The notes beneath the pieces are model-generated. The model was not told the origin of the DNA, made no database searches, and saw only the letters and a list, made by a program, of their open reading frames with translations. Below, in pieces: positions 1-6,045 of a stretch of 8,850 nt of DNA. This stretch comes from an uncultured Clostridia bacterium. Lineage in GTDB: Bacteria > Bacillota > Clostridia > Christensenellales > Borkfalkiaceae. Numbering within the stretch: position 1 is the first letter of the stretch; each line of letters begins with the position of its first letter. The stretch covers positions 1 to 8,850 of the forward strand of contig CAMPBJ010000031.1 of assembly GCA_946637575.1 (NCBI GenBank), in the 5' to 3' direction. The position numbers and the translations under genes are program-made.

Positions 1-507
1 GTCGCCCTTCGCCATTATCTGCGCGCTCATACCCGCCGCTCTTGCGATCTGACCGCCTTTACCGGGTTGCATTTCGATGTTGTGCACCATAGTACCTACG
101 GGGATATCTTTAAGTTTAAGCGCGTTGCCGACCTTGATGTCCGCATTTTCGCCGGAAACGATAACGTCGCCGACTTTAAGACCTACGGGAGCAAGGATAT
201 ATGTCTTCGCACCGTCTGCGTAATATAAAAGTGCAATGTTCGCGCTGCGGTTGGGATCGTATTCGATCGCCTTTACGGTTGCGGGTACGCCGTCTTTCGC
301 TCTTTTGAAGTCGATGATACGGTATTTTCTTCTGTTTCCGCCACCGATATGACGAACGGTGATCTTACCCTGGGAGTTTCTTCCGCCGGATTTTCTCTGA
401 TCTTCGAGCAAAGATTTTTCAGGCGTTTTCTTGGTGATTTCGTCGTAAGCCGAAACGGTCATGAAACGGCGAGCGGACGAAGTCGGTTTATATCTTTTAA
501 TAGCCAT
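1..507 (-). CDS. rplB: 50S ribosomal protein L2 (uL2), C-terminal part beyond window
   Basis: L2 is a primary 23S rRNA-binding protein of the 50S subunit, needed for subunit joining and for the peptidyl transferase centre region. The 169 codons present start [17 protein letters not shown] and run through the RNA-binding OB-like domain ([20 protein letters not shown] at about residues 41-60, then [10 protein letters not shown]) into the start of the SH3-like domain ([22 protein letters not shown]). The family is usually about 275 residues, so roughly 105 residues, including the conserved C-terminal rRNA-contacting part, lie outside the window. The ATG at 505-507 is preceded by a GGAGG at 516-520, and the gene lies 19 nt after rplW. 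Its position as fifth gene of the S10 operon agrees with the call. No disruption is seen. Confidence 0.98.
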   Translation of the reverse strand, partial: MAIKRYKPTSSARRFMTVSAYDEITKKTPEKSLLEDQRKSGGRNSQGKITVRHIGGGNRRKYRIIDFKRAKDGVPATVKAIEYDPNRSANIALLYYADGAKTYILAPVGLKVGDVIVSGENADIKVGNALKLKDIPVGTMVHNIEMQPGKGGQIARAAGMSAQIMAKGD

Positions 508-526
508 CTTTTAATCCTCCGAAAAA

Positions 527-817
527 TTAAGAGAGCGAATCGAAGAATTCTATCGATTTACTGTCTTTCTTGAGTTGAACGGCAGCCTTTTTATAATCGG
601 AAGTGTAACCTTCGTATTTACCCTGTCTTTTCAACTTTCCGCCTACGATTGCGGTATTGACCTTTTCGACTTTAACGCCGAAAATCTCTTCTATCGCAAG
701 TTTGATCTGTGTCTTGTTCGCGTTTTTTGCGACTATGAAGTAATACTTCTTGTCCTTTATACCCGCGTAACTCTTTTCGGAGAGAAGCGGTTTCAATATA
801 ATATCGTGCGCAGTCAT
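527..817 (-). CDS. rplW: 50S ribosomal protein L23 (uL23)
   Basis: L23 sits at the rim of the polypeptide exit tunnel and is the docking site for trigger factor and SRP, so it is the ribosomal partner of the trigger factor encoded upstream in this window. The 96-residue product has the family's usual length and marks: DIILKPLLSEKS at residues 4-15, then KTQIKLAIEEIFGVKVEKVNT at about 35-55, and the basic GGKLKRQGKYEG loop. The ATG (815-817) shares one base with the TAA of rplD (TAATG), so translation is probably coupled; a GGAG lies just upstream, inside the end of rplD. The stop TAA is followed 19 nt later by rplB. Confidence 0.98.
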   Translation of the reverse strand: MTAHDIILKPLLSEKSYAGIKDKKYYFIVAKNANKTQIKLAIEEIFGVKVEKVNTAIVGGKLKRQGKYEGYTSDYKKAAVQLKKDSKSIEFFDSLS

Positions 818-1443
818 TATTCTCCGTAGACCTCCGTAATTTTTTCTACAGCCTTTTTGGAAATAACGATCTTAGCGTTTCTCACTACGTCGTAGGTGTT
901 GATTTGCGCTACGTTTATGGGAGTGATCTCCTTAATGTTGGAAACTGCTCTCAAAACGTTTTCGTCCTGATCGTCCATAACGAGAAGAACGGTCTTCTCT
1001 AAATTGAACGCTTTAAGGAACGCCGTCATTTCCTTCGTTTTGGGTTCCGCAACTTTTATCTCGTCGATAAATAAGATTTCATCGTCTCTGACCTTTTGGG
1101 AAAGTGCCGAGAAAAGCGCGACTTCCTTTGCCTTTCTATTCATCTTCTTGGAGAAGTCTCTGGACTTCGGTGCGAAAACCACGCCGCCTTTCGTCCACTG
1201 CGGGCTTCTGATAGAACCTTGTCTTGCTCTACCGGTACCCTTCTGTCTCCACGGCTTAGCACCGCCCCCGCGAACTTCGCTGCGGGTAAGAGTGCTCTTC
1301 GTACCCTGTCTTTCGTTGCAGAGTCTGGTTACCACAGCCTGATGTATAACGGGCTCGTTGTACTCTGCACCAAACAAAACGTCGGGAAGAACGATAGTGC
1401 CTACTTCTTTTGCTTTCATATCGTATAATTTAACACTTGGCAT
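817..1443 (-). CDS. rplD: 50S ribosomal protein L4 (uL4)
   Basis: L4 is an early 50S assembly protein whose long loop lines the exit tunnel near the constriction. In Gammaproteobacteria it is also the autoregulator of the S10 operon, through leader attenuation and translational repression. The 208-residue product has the globular part plus the basic extended loop at about residues 45-100 (RSEVRGGGAKPWRQKGTGRA, then GSIRSPQW and VVFAPKSRDFSKKMNRK), followed by the Rossmann-like C-terminal half. Length is normal. The rplC stop lies 11 nt upstream and a GGAG follows that stop directly, so the start at 1441-1443 is secure. The stop overlaps the rplW start by one base. Since the rpsJ leader in this window looks like an attenuator, L4 is a natural candidate effector, but that is inference. 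Confidence 0.98.
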   Translation of the reverse strand: MPSVKLYDMKAKEVGTIVLPDVLFGAEYNEPVIHQAVVTRLCNERQGTKSTLTRSEVRGGGAKPWRQKGTGRARQGSIRSPQWTKGGVVFAPKSRDFSKKMNRKAKEVALFSALSQKVRDDEILFIDEIKVAEPKTKEMTAFLKAFNLEKTVLLVMDDQDENVLRAVSNIKEITPINVAQINTYDVVRNAKIVISKKAVEKITEVYGE

Positions 1444-1454
1444 GATACTTCTCC

Positions 1455-2102
1455 TTACGCTTTAACGCTGTTGCGTATCGTTACGATACCTTTTACGGGA
1501 CCGGGAACTGCGCCTTTAAGCAGTATCACGTTCCTTTCCTTATCGACTTTAACGACTTCGAGATTCAAAACGGTTACGTTCTCGTGTCCGTACTGACCGG
1601 GCATTTTCTTGCCCTTAAATACTCTCGACGGAGAACTGTTCGCACCCATAGAACCGACTTCTCTGTGTACGGGGCCGACACCGTGAGTCTCTTTAAGTCT
1701 TCTGTTGTTCCATCTCTTGATAACGCCGGTAAATCCGTGACCTTTGGAAACGCCGGACACGTCGACCTTATCGCCTGCGGCAAATTCTTCGCAAGAAAGA
1801 ACGTCGCCGACCTTCATTTCTTCCGCTTTCTCGAATCTGAATTCTTTCAAAACCTTCTGAGCGGGAACGCCGGTCTTTTTGAATAAGCCCGCCTCGGGTT
1901 TGTTCAAAAGTTTTTCTTCGGTTGCACCGAAACCTAACTTAACTGCGGAATAACCGTCTCTTTCCAAAGTCTTTACCTGAACGATGGGACAGGGACCCGC
2001 TTCGATAACGGTAACGGGGATCACCTTTCCGTCGGGAGTAAAGACCTGAGTCATCCCGAGTTTTCTGCCTATTATGGCTTTTTCAATGATTGCTTTATTC
2101 AT
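1455..2102 (-). CDS. rplC: 50S ribosomal protein L3 (uL3)
   Basis: L3 binds 23S rRNA early in 50S assembly and its central extension reaches towards the peptidyl transferase centre. The 215-residue product shows the N-terminal [12 protein letters not shown] (residues 10-21), the ending [18 protein letters not shown] and [12 protein letters not shown]. The stretch before RVFKGKK reads [20 protein letters not shown], differing from the HGSxxHRRPGSIG form common in Bacillota. The N-terminus is about six residues longer than usual, with KAII occurring twice ([14 protein letters not shown]). The ATG at 2100-2102 is chosen because a full GGAGGTGA lies 9 nt upstream; no start in between gives the conserved [10 protein letters not shown]. 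The gap after rpsJ is 51 nt, the longest inside this part of the operon. Confidence 0.98.
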   Translation of the reverse strand: MNKAIIEKAIIGRKLGMTQVFTPDGKVIPVTVIEAGPCPIVQVKTLERDGYSAVKLGFGATEEKLLNKPEAGLFKKTGVPAQKVLKEFRFEKAEEMKVGDVLSCEEFAAGDKVDVSGVSKGHGFTGVIKRWNNRRLKETHGVGPVHREVGSMGANSSPSRVFKGKKMPGQYGHENVTVLNLEVVKVDKERNVILLKGAVPGPVKGIVTIRNSVKA

Positions 2103-2111
2103 AGATAAAGT

Positions 2112-2119
2112 TCACCTCC
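2112..2119 (-). promoter_or_regulatory. Ribosome binding site of rplC
   Basis: GGAGGTGA on the minus strand, 9 nt before the rplC ATG. It is a full match to the 16S anti-Shine-Dalgarno core and fixes the longer N-terminus chosen for L3. Confidence 0.9.
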
Positions 2120-2153
2120 AAATAATATATAATGTTTAATTGTTTTCTGTCTG

Positions 2154-2453
2154 TTATAACTTGATCTTAATGTCAACGCCTGCGGGAAGTTGTATGCTGT
2201 CCAAAAGTTTTACGTTCGGCGAGTAGATGTCGATAAGTCTTTTATGAGTCCTGATCTCGAACTGTTCTCTCGAATCTTTGTACTTGTGGGGCGAACGAAG
2301 GATCGTAACTATTTCCTTTTCGGTGGGAAGCGGAATAGGTCCGCTGATCTTTGCACCGGATTTAGTCATTGTTTCGACTATTCTCTTCGCTGCCGTGTCG
2401 AGCATTTCGCTGTCATAAGACATAAGTTTGATTCTGATTTTCTGTCCTGCCAT
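2154..2453 (-). CDS. rpsJ: 30S ribosomal protein S10 (uS10)
   Basis: S10 is a 30S head protein; with NusB it also takes part in Nus-factor antitermination in many bacteria. The 99-residue product (the family is usually about 102) has [10 protein letters not shown] at residues 5-14, the central [10 protein letters not shown] motif at about 38-47, the [19 protein letters not shown] segment that holds the extended loop, and the C-terminal [11 protein letters not shown]. The ATG at 2451-2453 has an AAGGAG about 8 nt upstream. It is the first gene of the S10 operon here and is preceded by a roughly 235-nt leader with its own promoter, so its expression and that of everything behind it is probably set by that leader. 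Confidence 0.98.
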   Translation of the reverse strand: MAGQKIRIKLMSYDSEMLDTAAKRIVETMTKSGAKISGPIPLPTEKEIVTILRSPHKYKDSREQFEIRTHKRLIDIYSPNVKLLDSIQLPAGVDIKIKL

Positions 2454-2518
2454 TTTTCTTCTCCTTTTCCTAACTTTTAAGAATAATGTAAACTTTGCCG
2501 TGTGTGTCGCGAACCGAT

Positions 2519-2568
2519 AAATAAAAAAATCATCCGCCGATACTTAAATTTTTAAGTCGCTGCGAATG
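2519..2568 (-). terminator. Intrinsic terminator inside the rpsJ leader (attenuator)
   Basis: On the minus strand CAUUCGC (2568-2562) pairs with GCGGAUG (2537-2531), one of the seven pairs being U-G. The stem continues after small bulges through CGA/UCG and the AU-rich CUUAA/UUAAG helix, and is followed directly by AUUUUUUUAUUU (2530-2519). It lies about 66 nt before the rpsJ start codon and downstream of the rpsJ promoter, so it can only act as a regulated or partial terminator of this operon. It could also stop read-through from clpX. Confidence 0.75.
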
Positions 2569-2623
2569 ACTACCAATCCCAACAAAAGTTAGTCGCAAGG
2601 GTCTCGCCCTCACACTTGTCAAC
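2560..2623 (-). promoter_or_regulatory. Candidate antiterminator and anti-antiterminator helices
   Basis: UUGCGACUA (2598-2590) can pair with UAG (2572-2570) plus UCGCAG (2565-2560), taking up the 5' arm of the terminator. The same UUGCGAC segment can instead pair with GUUGACAAG (2623-2615), which would free the terminator arm. A short AGGG/CCCU hairpin (around 2600-2612) competes locally. The mutual exclusion can be read directly from the sequence; which fold wins, and what ligand or protein tips it, is not known. Confidence 0.55.
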
Positions 2624-2682
2624 GGAAATTATCTGTCGTTTTACTGACGATTTTCAGTAACTTCCCGTATCAACCCATTCTG

Positions 2683-2719
2683 CACAGCCTAATAACTATA
2701 CCAAATTATTGAGGCTGTG
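2683..2719. repeat. Inverted repeat enclosing the rpsJ promoter, candidate operator
   Basis: On the plus strand CACAGCCTAATAA (2683-2695) and TTATT-G-AGGCTGTG (2706-2719) are reverse complements over 13 bp with one extra base in the second arm and a 10-bp centre. The arms cover the region from the end of the -35 box to the transcription start; the -10 box lies mostly in the centre. Arm centres are about 23 bp apart, roughly two helical turns, as for a dimeric DNA-binding protein. It may instead be an RNA stem in clpX read-through transcripts. No known operator consensus was recognised. Confidence 0.6.
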
Positions 2720-2723
2720 TCAA
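2695..2723 (-). promoter_or_regulatory. Promoter of the S10 operon (housekeeping sigma factor)
   Basis: Minus strand TTGACA (2723-2718), a 17-bp spacer, and TATAGT (2700-2695). The -35 box is consensus and the -10 box has five of six consensus bases at the best spacing. Predicted start of transcription is about 2688-2690, giving a leader that begins close to AGGCUGUG. This is the best promoter in the window and shows that the ribosomal genes need not depend on clpX transcription. Confidence 0.85.
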
Positions 2724-2784
2724 ACGTTTTTATGGGATTTTATAAAAAATATTTAGTTTTCGGTATATTTTAAGAGATTTTTTA

Positions 2785-4014
2785 TTACGCTATCTCTTTT
2801 TTAACGATCGTAGGCTTAGAAAAGCCCAAAACGACGTTTTTATCTACGATTATCTTCTGAATATCTTTACTTGACGGAATATCGTACATAGTGTCGATCA
2901 TAATATTTTCCAAAATCGTACGAAGTCCCCTCGCTCCCGTCTTTAATTCGATAGCGCGCTTTGCTACCGCAGAAACCGCGTCGTCGGTGATTTCAAGTTC
3001 AACGTTATCTAAACCGATAAGTTTTTTATACTGTTTAACGAGCGCGTTTTTAGGCTCGGTCATAATGCTGACGAGCGCTTTTTCATCCAACGGATTTAAC
3101 CCCACGGTAATCGGAATTCTTCCGACGAATTCGGGAATAAGACCGTACTTTATAAGATCCTGCGGAGTTACTTCCTTTATAGCGTCGAAGTTCGTTTCCT
3201 GTTTTTTAGGAAGATTCCCGCCGAAGCCTAAGGATGCTTTTTCCTTTCTCTTTTCGATTATTTTATCAAGTCCCACGAACGCACCGCCACAAATAAACAG
3301 TATATTAGTCGTGTCTATACGGATATACTCCTGTTGCGGATGTTTCCTTCCGCCTTGCGGAGGAACGTTTGCGACCGTGCTTTCGATTATCTTTAAAAGC
3401 GCTTGCTGAACGCCTTCGCCCGAAACGTCGCGCGTTATGGAAACGTTCTCGGATTTTCTTGCGATCTTGTCTATCTCGTCGATATAAACTATACCCTTCT
3501 GCGCGCGTTCGATATCGTAGTCCGCGCTTTGTATGAGTTTAAGAAGAATATTTTCAACGTCTTCCCCGACGTAACCCGCTTCGGTAAGCGTGGTAGCGTC
3601 CGCGACGGCGAAAGGCACGTCTAAAATATTCGCAAGCGTTCTCGCAAGCAAAGTTTTCCCGCAGCCGGTAGGACCTAATAAGAGAATATTGCTCTTATCG
3701 AGTTCCACGCCGTCGTCGTCCTTTTTCGCGCCTATACGTTTATAGTGGTTGTAAACCGCAACCGAAAGGACTTTTTTAGCGTCGTCCTGACCTATTATAT
3801 ACTCGTCGAGTTTTGCCTTGATCTGCGCGGGCGTTAAAAGGGCGAAAGCGCTTTTTTCAGCCTTCTCGTTATCCTTTTTTATTACTTCCCTACAGATCTC
3901 GACGCACTCGTCGCATATAAATATTCCGTTAGGACCTGCAATAAGTCGCTTAACGAGTTCCTTCGGTTTACCGCAAAAGGAACATACTTGTTGTTCGTTG
4001 TCGTTATTCTTCAT
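2785..4014 (-). CDS. clpX: ATP-dependent Clp protease, ATP-binding subunit ClpX
   Basis: ClpX is the AAA+ unfoldase that recognises tagged or damaged proteins and threads them into ClpP. The 409-residue product is of normal length and complete. It has an N-terminal zinc-binding domain with C11, C14, C34 and C37; Walker A GPTGCGKT at 114-121 (Cys where Ser is common); the substrate-gripping pore loop GYVG at 147-150; Walker B IVYIDEID at 175-182; the RKH pore loop at 223-225; the ClpP-docking loop as LGFGG at 262-266; arginine finger R299 in EFVGRI; and sensor 2 GARGLR at 360-365. The start at 4012-4014 has GGAG at 4019-4022 and lies 15 nt after clpP. The LGF loop shows that it should dock to the ClpP encoded next door. 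No clear terminator follows the stop, so some read-through towards rpsJ is likely. Confidence 0.98.
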   Translation of the reverse strand: MKNNDNEQQVCSFCGKPKELVKRLIAGPNGIFICDECVEICREVIKKDNEKAEKSAFALLTPAQIKAKLDEYIIGQDDAKKVLSVAVYNHYKRIGAKKDDDGVELDKSNILLLGPTGCGKTLLARTLANILDVPFAVADATTLTEAGYVGEDVENILLKLIQSADYDIERAQKGIVYIDEIDKIARKSENVSITRDVSGEGVQQALLKIIESTVANVPPQGGRKHPQQEYIRIDTTNILFICGGAFVGLDKIIEKRKEKASLGFGGNLPKKQETNFDAIKEVTPQDLIKYGLIPEFVGRIPITVGLNPLDEKALVSIMTEPKNALVKQYKKLIGLDNVELEITDDAVSAVAKRAIELKTGARGLRTILENIMIDTMYDIPSSKDIQKIIVDKNVVLGFSKPTIVKKEIA

Positions 4015-4029
4015 AAATCTCCGATAATA

Positions 4030-4626
4030 TTAGTCGCGTTTAACAAAAATTCTGTCGATAAGCCCGTATTCGAGCGCCTCTTCAGCGGAAAGATAATTGT
4101 CTCTGTCGGTATCTTTTTCCACTTCTTCGTACGGCTTACCGCTGTTTAATGCAAGAATAGAATTCAAGCGGTGTTTGGTCTTTATAATATGATCCGCCTG
4201 GATCTTGATGTCGCTTGCCTGACCTTGCGCGCCGCCGAGCGGTTGATGTATCATGATCTCGCTGTTCGGAAGAGCGTAACGCTTACCCTTTGCTCCGCTG
4301 GATAAAAGGAACGCGCCCATGGAAGCCGCTAAACCTATACAAATGGTACTCACGTCGCATTTAATATAGTTCATGGTGTCGTATATCGCCATACCCGCGG
4401 TAACGCTCCCGCCGGGGCTGTTGATATAAAGGTTGATATCCTTATTCGGATCGACGGACTCTAAATAGATAAGTTGCGCGACAACGCTGTCCGCAACAGC
4501 GTCGTTTATTTCGCCGGTTAAGAAGATGATCCTCTCCTCTAACAGTCTTGAATAAATATCGTAACTTCTTTCGCCCTTACCCGTGTTTTCGATTACGTAA
4601 GGCACTACGGTATCTTTGATCTTCAT
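4030..4626 (-). CDS. clpP: ATP-dependent Clp protease proteolytic subunit ClpP
   Basis: ClpP is the serine peptidase that forms the double-heptamer chamber fed by ClpX. The 198-residue product holds the whole catalytic triad: S102 in [10 protein letters not shown]127 in IMIHQPLGG and D176 in TDRDNYLS. The N-terminal [22 protein letters not shown] matches the axial-loop region of housekeeping ClpP, and [15 protein letters not shown] (69-83) supplies the oxyanion region. Length is typical and no long propeptide is seen. It starts 13 nt after the tig stop with only a weak ribosome binding site (GGTG, with AAGG overlapping the tig stop), so translation may be coupled to tig. tig-clpP-clpX is a common operon in bacteria. 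No CtsR-type direct repeat was found before the operon. Confidence 0.98.
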   Translation of the reverse strand: MKIKDTVVPYVIENTGKGERSYDIYSRLLEERIIFLTGEINDAVADSVVAQLIYLESVDPNKDINLYINSPGGSVTAGMAIYDTMNYIKCDVSTICIGLAASMGAFLLSSGAKGKRYALPNSEIMIHQPLGGAQGQASDIKIQADHIIKTKHRLNSILALNSGKPYEEVEKDTDRDNYLSAEEALEYGLIDRIFVKRD

Positions 4627-4639
4627 TTTTCACCAAACC

Positions 4640-5926
4640 TTATTCGATAACTGCGCCCGACATTAAAAGGTCGAACAGTTTCTTGATTATAATATCGTTT
4701 TTAATATAGTCGAGTTGACGGGGATTCTGGTTCTTCTTAATTTCCGGAACTTTCTTGCCCTGTGCTTTTGCCATTTCCTCTAATCTCGCGTCCACTTCCG
4801 CGTCGGTCGCCTCGATTTTTTCCGCCTCGATTATAGCGTCGATGGTCAGTTGTTGTTTTACGATGTTTTCAGCCTGATCCTTAAAGCCCTTTCTGTAATC
4901 TTCCATAGACTGGTTGGTGTACTTTAAGTAATCTTCCAAACGAAGTCCCTGATAAGAGAGTCTGTATTCCATTTCCTGAACCATATGGTCGATCTGATTT
5001 TCGATCATCGCGTCCGGAATTTCGATTTCGGTATTTTCGGTGATCTTATTCACGACTTCGTTTTCCATCTCCCTTTCGGCACGTTCGGTGTTCTGCTTTT
5101 TAAGTCTTTCCTTAACTTCCTTTTTGTAGGCTGCAAGACTTTCCGCGCCGACGGCGTCCTTAATGAACTCGTCGGTAAGTTCGGGAAGTTCTTTTACCTT
5201 TATTTCGTGGAGTTTAATATGGAATACGGAGTCTTTTCCTTTTAAGTTTTCGGCGTGATAGTCGTCGGGGAATTTAACGTTTATATCCCTTTCTTCGCCT
5301 ATCTTCATGCCGATAAGCTGTTCTTCAAAGCCGGGAATAAAGGTTTTGCTACCGATAACGAGCGTCTGTTTTTCAGCCGTGCCGCCGTCGAACTTAACGC
5401 CGTCAACAGAACCGGAATAGTCGATTATCGTGGTGTCGCCGTCTTTAACTTCCCTGTCGGTAACGTCAACGAGTCTGGAATTCCTTTCCTGCAAGCGCGT
5501 AAGTTCCGCCTTTACGTCCGCTTCTTTAACATTATACTCAACTTTTTTGATCTTTATACCCTTGTATTCTCCGAGTTTTACGTCGGGTTTGACGGGAACT
5601 ATCGCGATAAGAGAAAGACCGTCGTCGCTGATACTCTTAATATCGATATCGGGGTTAGCGATCGCGTAGATGGAAGTTTCCTTTTCCAAAACTTCGGAGT
5701 AGTATTTCGGGAAAGCGTAGTTTATCGCCTCTTCATAGAATACTCCCTTTCCGTAAGTGCTTTCCAAAAGGTGTTTTGGAACTTTGCCCTTTCTGAATCC
5801 GGGAAGAGAATATCTACCCTTATTCTTCTCGTAAGCGGCGTTTATCGCCTCGTTCCACTCGTTCTTGTCTAAATCGATCGTTACCTTTACCGTGCTTTTT
5901 TCGCCTTTTTCAAACGTGTACTTCAT
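4640..5926 (-). CDS. tig: Trigger factor, ribosome-associated chaperone and prolyl isomerase
   Basis: Trigger factor binds L23 at the exit tunnel and shields nascent chains. The 428-residue product has the three usual parts: an N-terminal ribosome-binding domain (about 1-145) with the docking signature GFRKGKVP at 43-50; a FKBP-type PPIase domain (about 150-240) with GDTTIIDYSG, IPGFEEQLIGMKIGEERDINVKFPDDY and FHIKLHEIK; and a helical C-terminal domain (about 250-428) forming the cradle arms. Length is normal. The start at 5924-5926 has AGGAG (GACAGGAGTCAAATATG) at good spacing. A promoter with TATAAT lies 33 nt before the ATG, and clpP and clpX follow closely, making this the head of a chaperone-protease operon. 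Confidence 0.98.
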   Translation of the reverse strand: MKYTFEKGEKSTVKVTIDLDKNEWNEAINAAYEKNKGRYSLPGFRKGKVPKHLLESTYGKGVFYEEAINYAFPKYYSEVLEKETSIYAIANPDIDIKSISDDGLSLIAIVPVKPDVKLGEYKGIKIKKVEYNVKEADVKAELTRLQERNSRLVDVTDREVKDGDTTIIDYSGSVDGVKFDGGTAEKQTLVIGSKTFIPGFEEQLIGMKIGEERDINVKFPDDYHAENLKGKDSVFHIKLHEIKVKELPELTDEFIKDAVGAESLAAYKKEVKERLKKQNTERAEREMENEVVNKITENTEIEIPDAMIENQIDHMVQEMEYRLSYQGLRLEDYLKYTNQSMEDYRKGFKDQAENIVKQQLTIDAIIEAEKIEATDAEVDARLEEMAKAQGKKVPEIKKNQNPRQLDYIKNDIIIKKLFDLLMSGAVIE

Positions 5927-5958
5927 ATTTGACTCCTGTCCTATTATTTCAATAACGC

Positions 5959-5987
5959 ATTATATCACAACGGACGTTAAACCGCAA
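5959..5987 (-). promoter_or_regulatory. Promoter of tig-clpP-clpX
   Basis: Minus strand TATAAT (5964-5959) preceded by TGA, giving an extended -10 (TGATATAAT). A weak -35 TTGCGG (5987-5982) lies at a 17-bp spacing. The extended -10 can make up for the poor -35. Transcription should start about 25 nt before the tig ATG. No CIRCE or CtsR operator is seen. Confidence 0.75.
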
Positions 5988-6010
5988 CTGTTTTGCGTCG
6001 CATAGTTGCG
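5983..6010. repeat. Inverted repeat between rqcH and tig, overlapping the tig -35 box
   Basis: On the plus strand CGCAACT (5983-5989) and AGTTGCG (6004-6010) are perfect 7-bp inverted repeats with a 14-bp loop; two more A-T pairs can be added on the outside past one bulged base. The loop holds a small TGCGACGCA palindrome. It could be a weak end-of-transcript hairpin for rqcH, since only GUUU follows on the minus strand, or a protein-binding site at the tig promoter. Confidence 0.4.
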
Positions 6011-6045
6011 TTATTTATCGTTATATATTTTAAAATATCCGTATT

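Larger units (their letters stand above)
2454..2690 (-). ncRNA. Structured 5' leader of the S10 operon, candidate ribosomal protein leader/attenuator
   Basis: From the predicted transcription start (about 2688-2690) to the rpsJ ATG there are about 235 nt without a coding region. Read as minus-strand RNA, four helices can be seen. P1: 2659-2668 with 2622-2630 (nine pairs, one G bulge), enclosing a hairpin 2654-2660 with 2641-2647. P2: 2615-2623 with 2592-2599 (eight pairs, one A bulge). P3: 2590-2598 with 2560-2572 (six plus three pairs, 4-nt bulge). P4: 2562-2568 with 2531-2537, extended inwards, followed by a U tract. P2 excludes P3 and P3 excludes P4, the layout of an attenuator. S10 operon leaders controlled by L4 are known from Gammaproteobacteria, and ribosomal protein leaders exist in Bacillota; whether this one belongs to a known class cannot be told here. 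No tRNA-like T-box motif was recognised. Confidence 0.7.

Noticed and set aside
1574..1783. Minus-strand open frame of 69 codons inside rplC
   Set aside because: It is another frame of rplC itself, whose own frame codes a full L3; no separate start signal is seen.
2103..2153. Possible second promoter between rpsJ and rplC (TATATT-like AT-rich stretch)
   Set aside because: No -35 box stands at a fitting distance, and the gap is explained by the rplC ribosome binding site and AT-rich spacer.
2674..2682. Minimal open frame AUG-GGU-UGA in the rpsJ leader
   Set aside because: Only two codons, and no clear ribosome binding site before it; a chance match is likelier than a leader peptide.
2454..2690. 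Known riboswitch or T-box in the rpsJ leader
   Set aside because: No T-box sequence or recognisable ligand-riboswitch core was found; the helices fit a ribosomal protein leader better.
2772..2798. Hairpin AAGAGAT/ATCTCTT over the clpX stop codon as a clpX terminator
   Set aside because: The U tract follows on the plus strand only; on the minus strand, where clpX is read, the stem is preceded by A residues and followed by AAAAUAU, so it is not an intrinsic terminator for clpX.
2891..3409. Open frame of 172 codons on the plus strand
   Set aside because: Antisense shadow of clpX; the hydrophobic, Ser-rich product has no family marks.
5255..5872. Long open frame of 205 codons on the plus strand
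   Set aside because: It lies wholly antisense to tig, its product has no recognisable motif and is rich in Phe and Val as expected from the shadow of a Lys/Glu-rich gene, and it has no ribosome binding site or promoter.
6025..6038. Palindrome ATATTTTAAAATAT after rqcH
   Set aside because: An AT-only perfect palindrome in an AT-rich gap is weak evidence; it leaves almost no loop, and no matching operator was recognised.
5927..6045. CtsR or CIRCE heat-shock operator before tig-clpP-clpX
   Set aside because: Neither the GGTCAAA-type direct repeat nor the TTAGCACTC inverted repeat is present.
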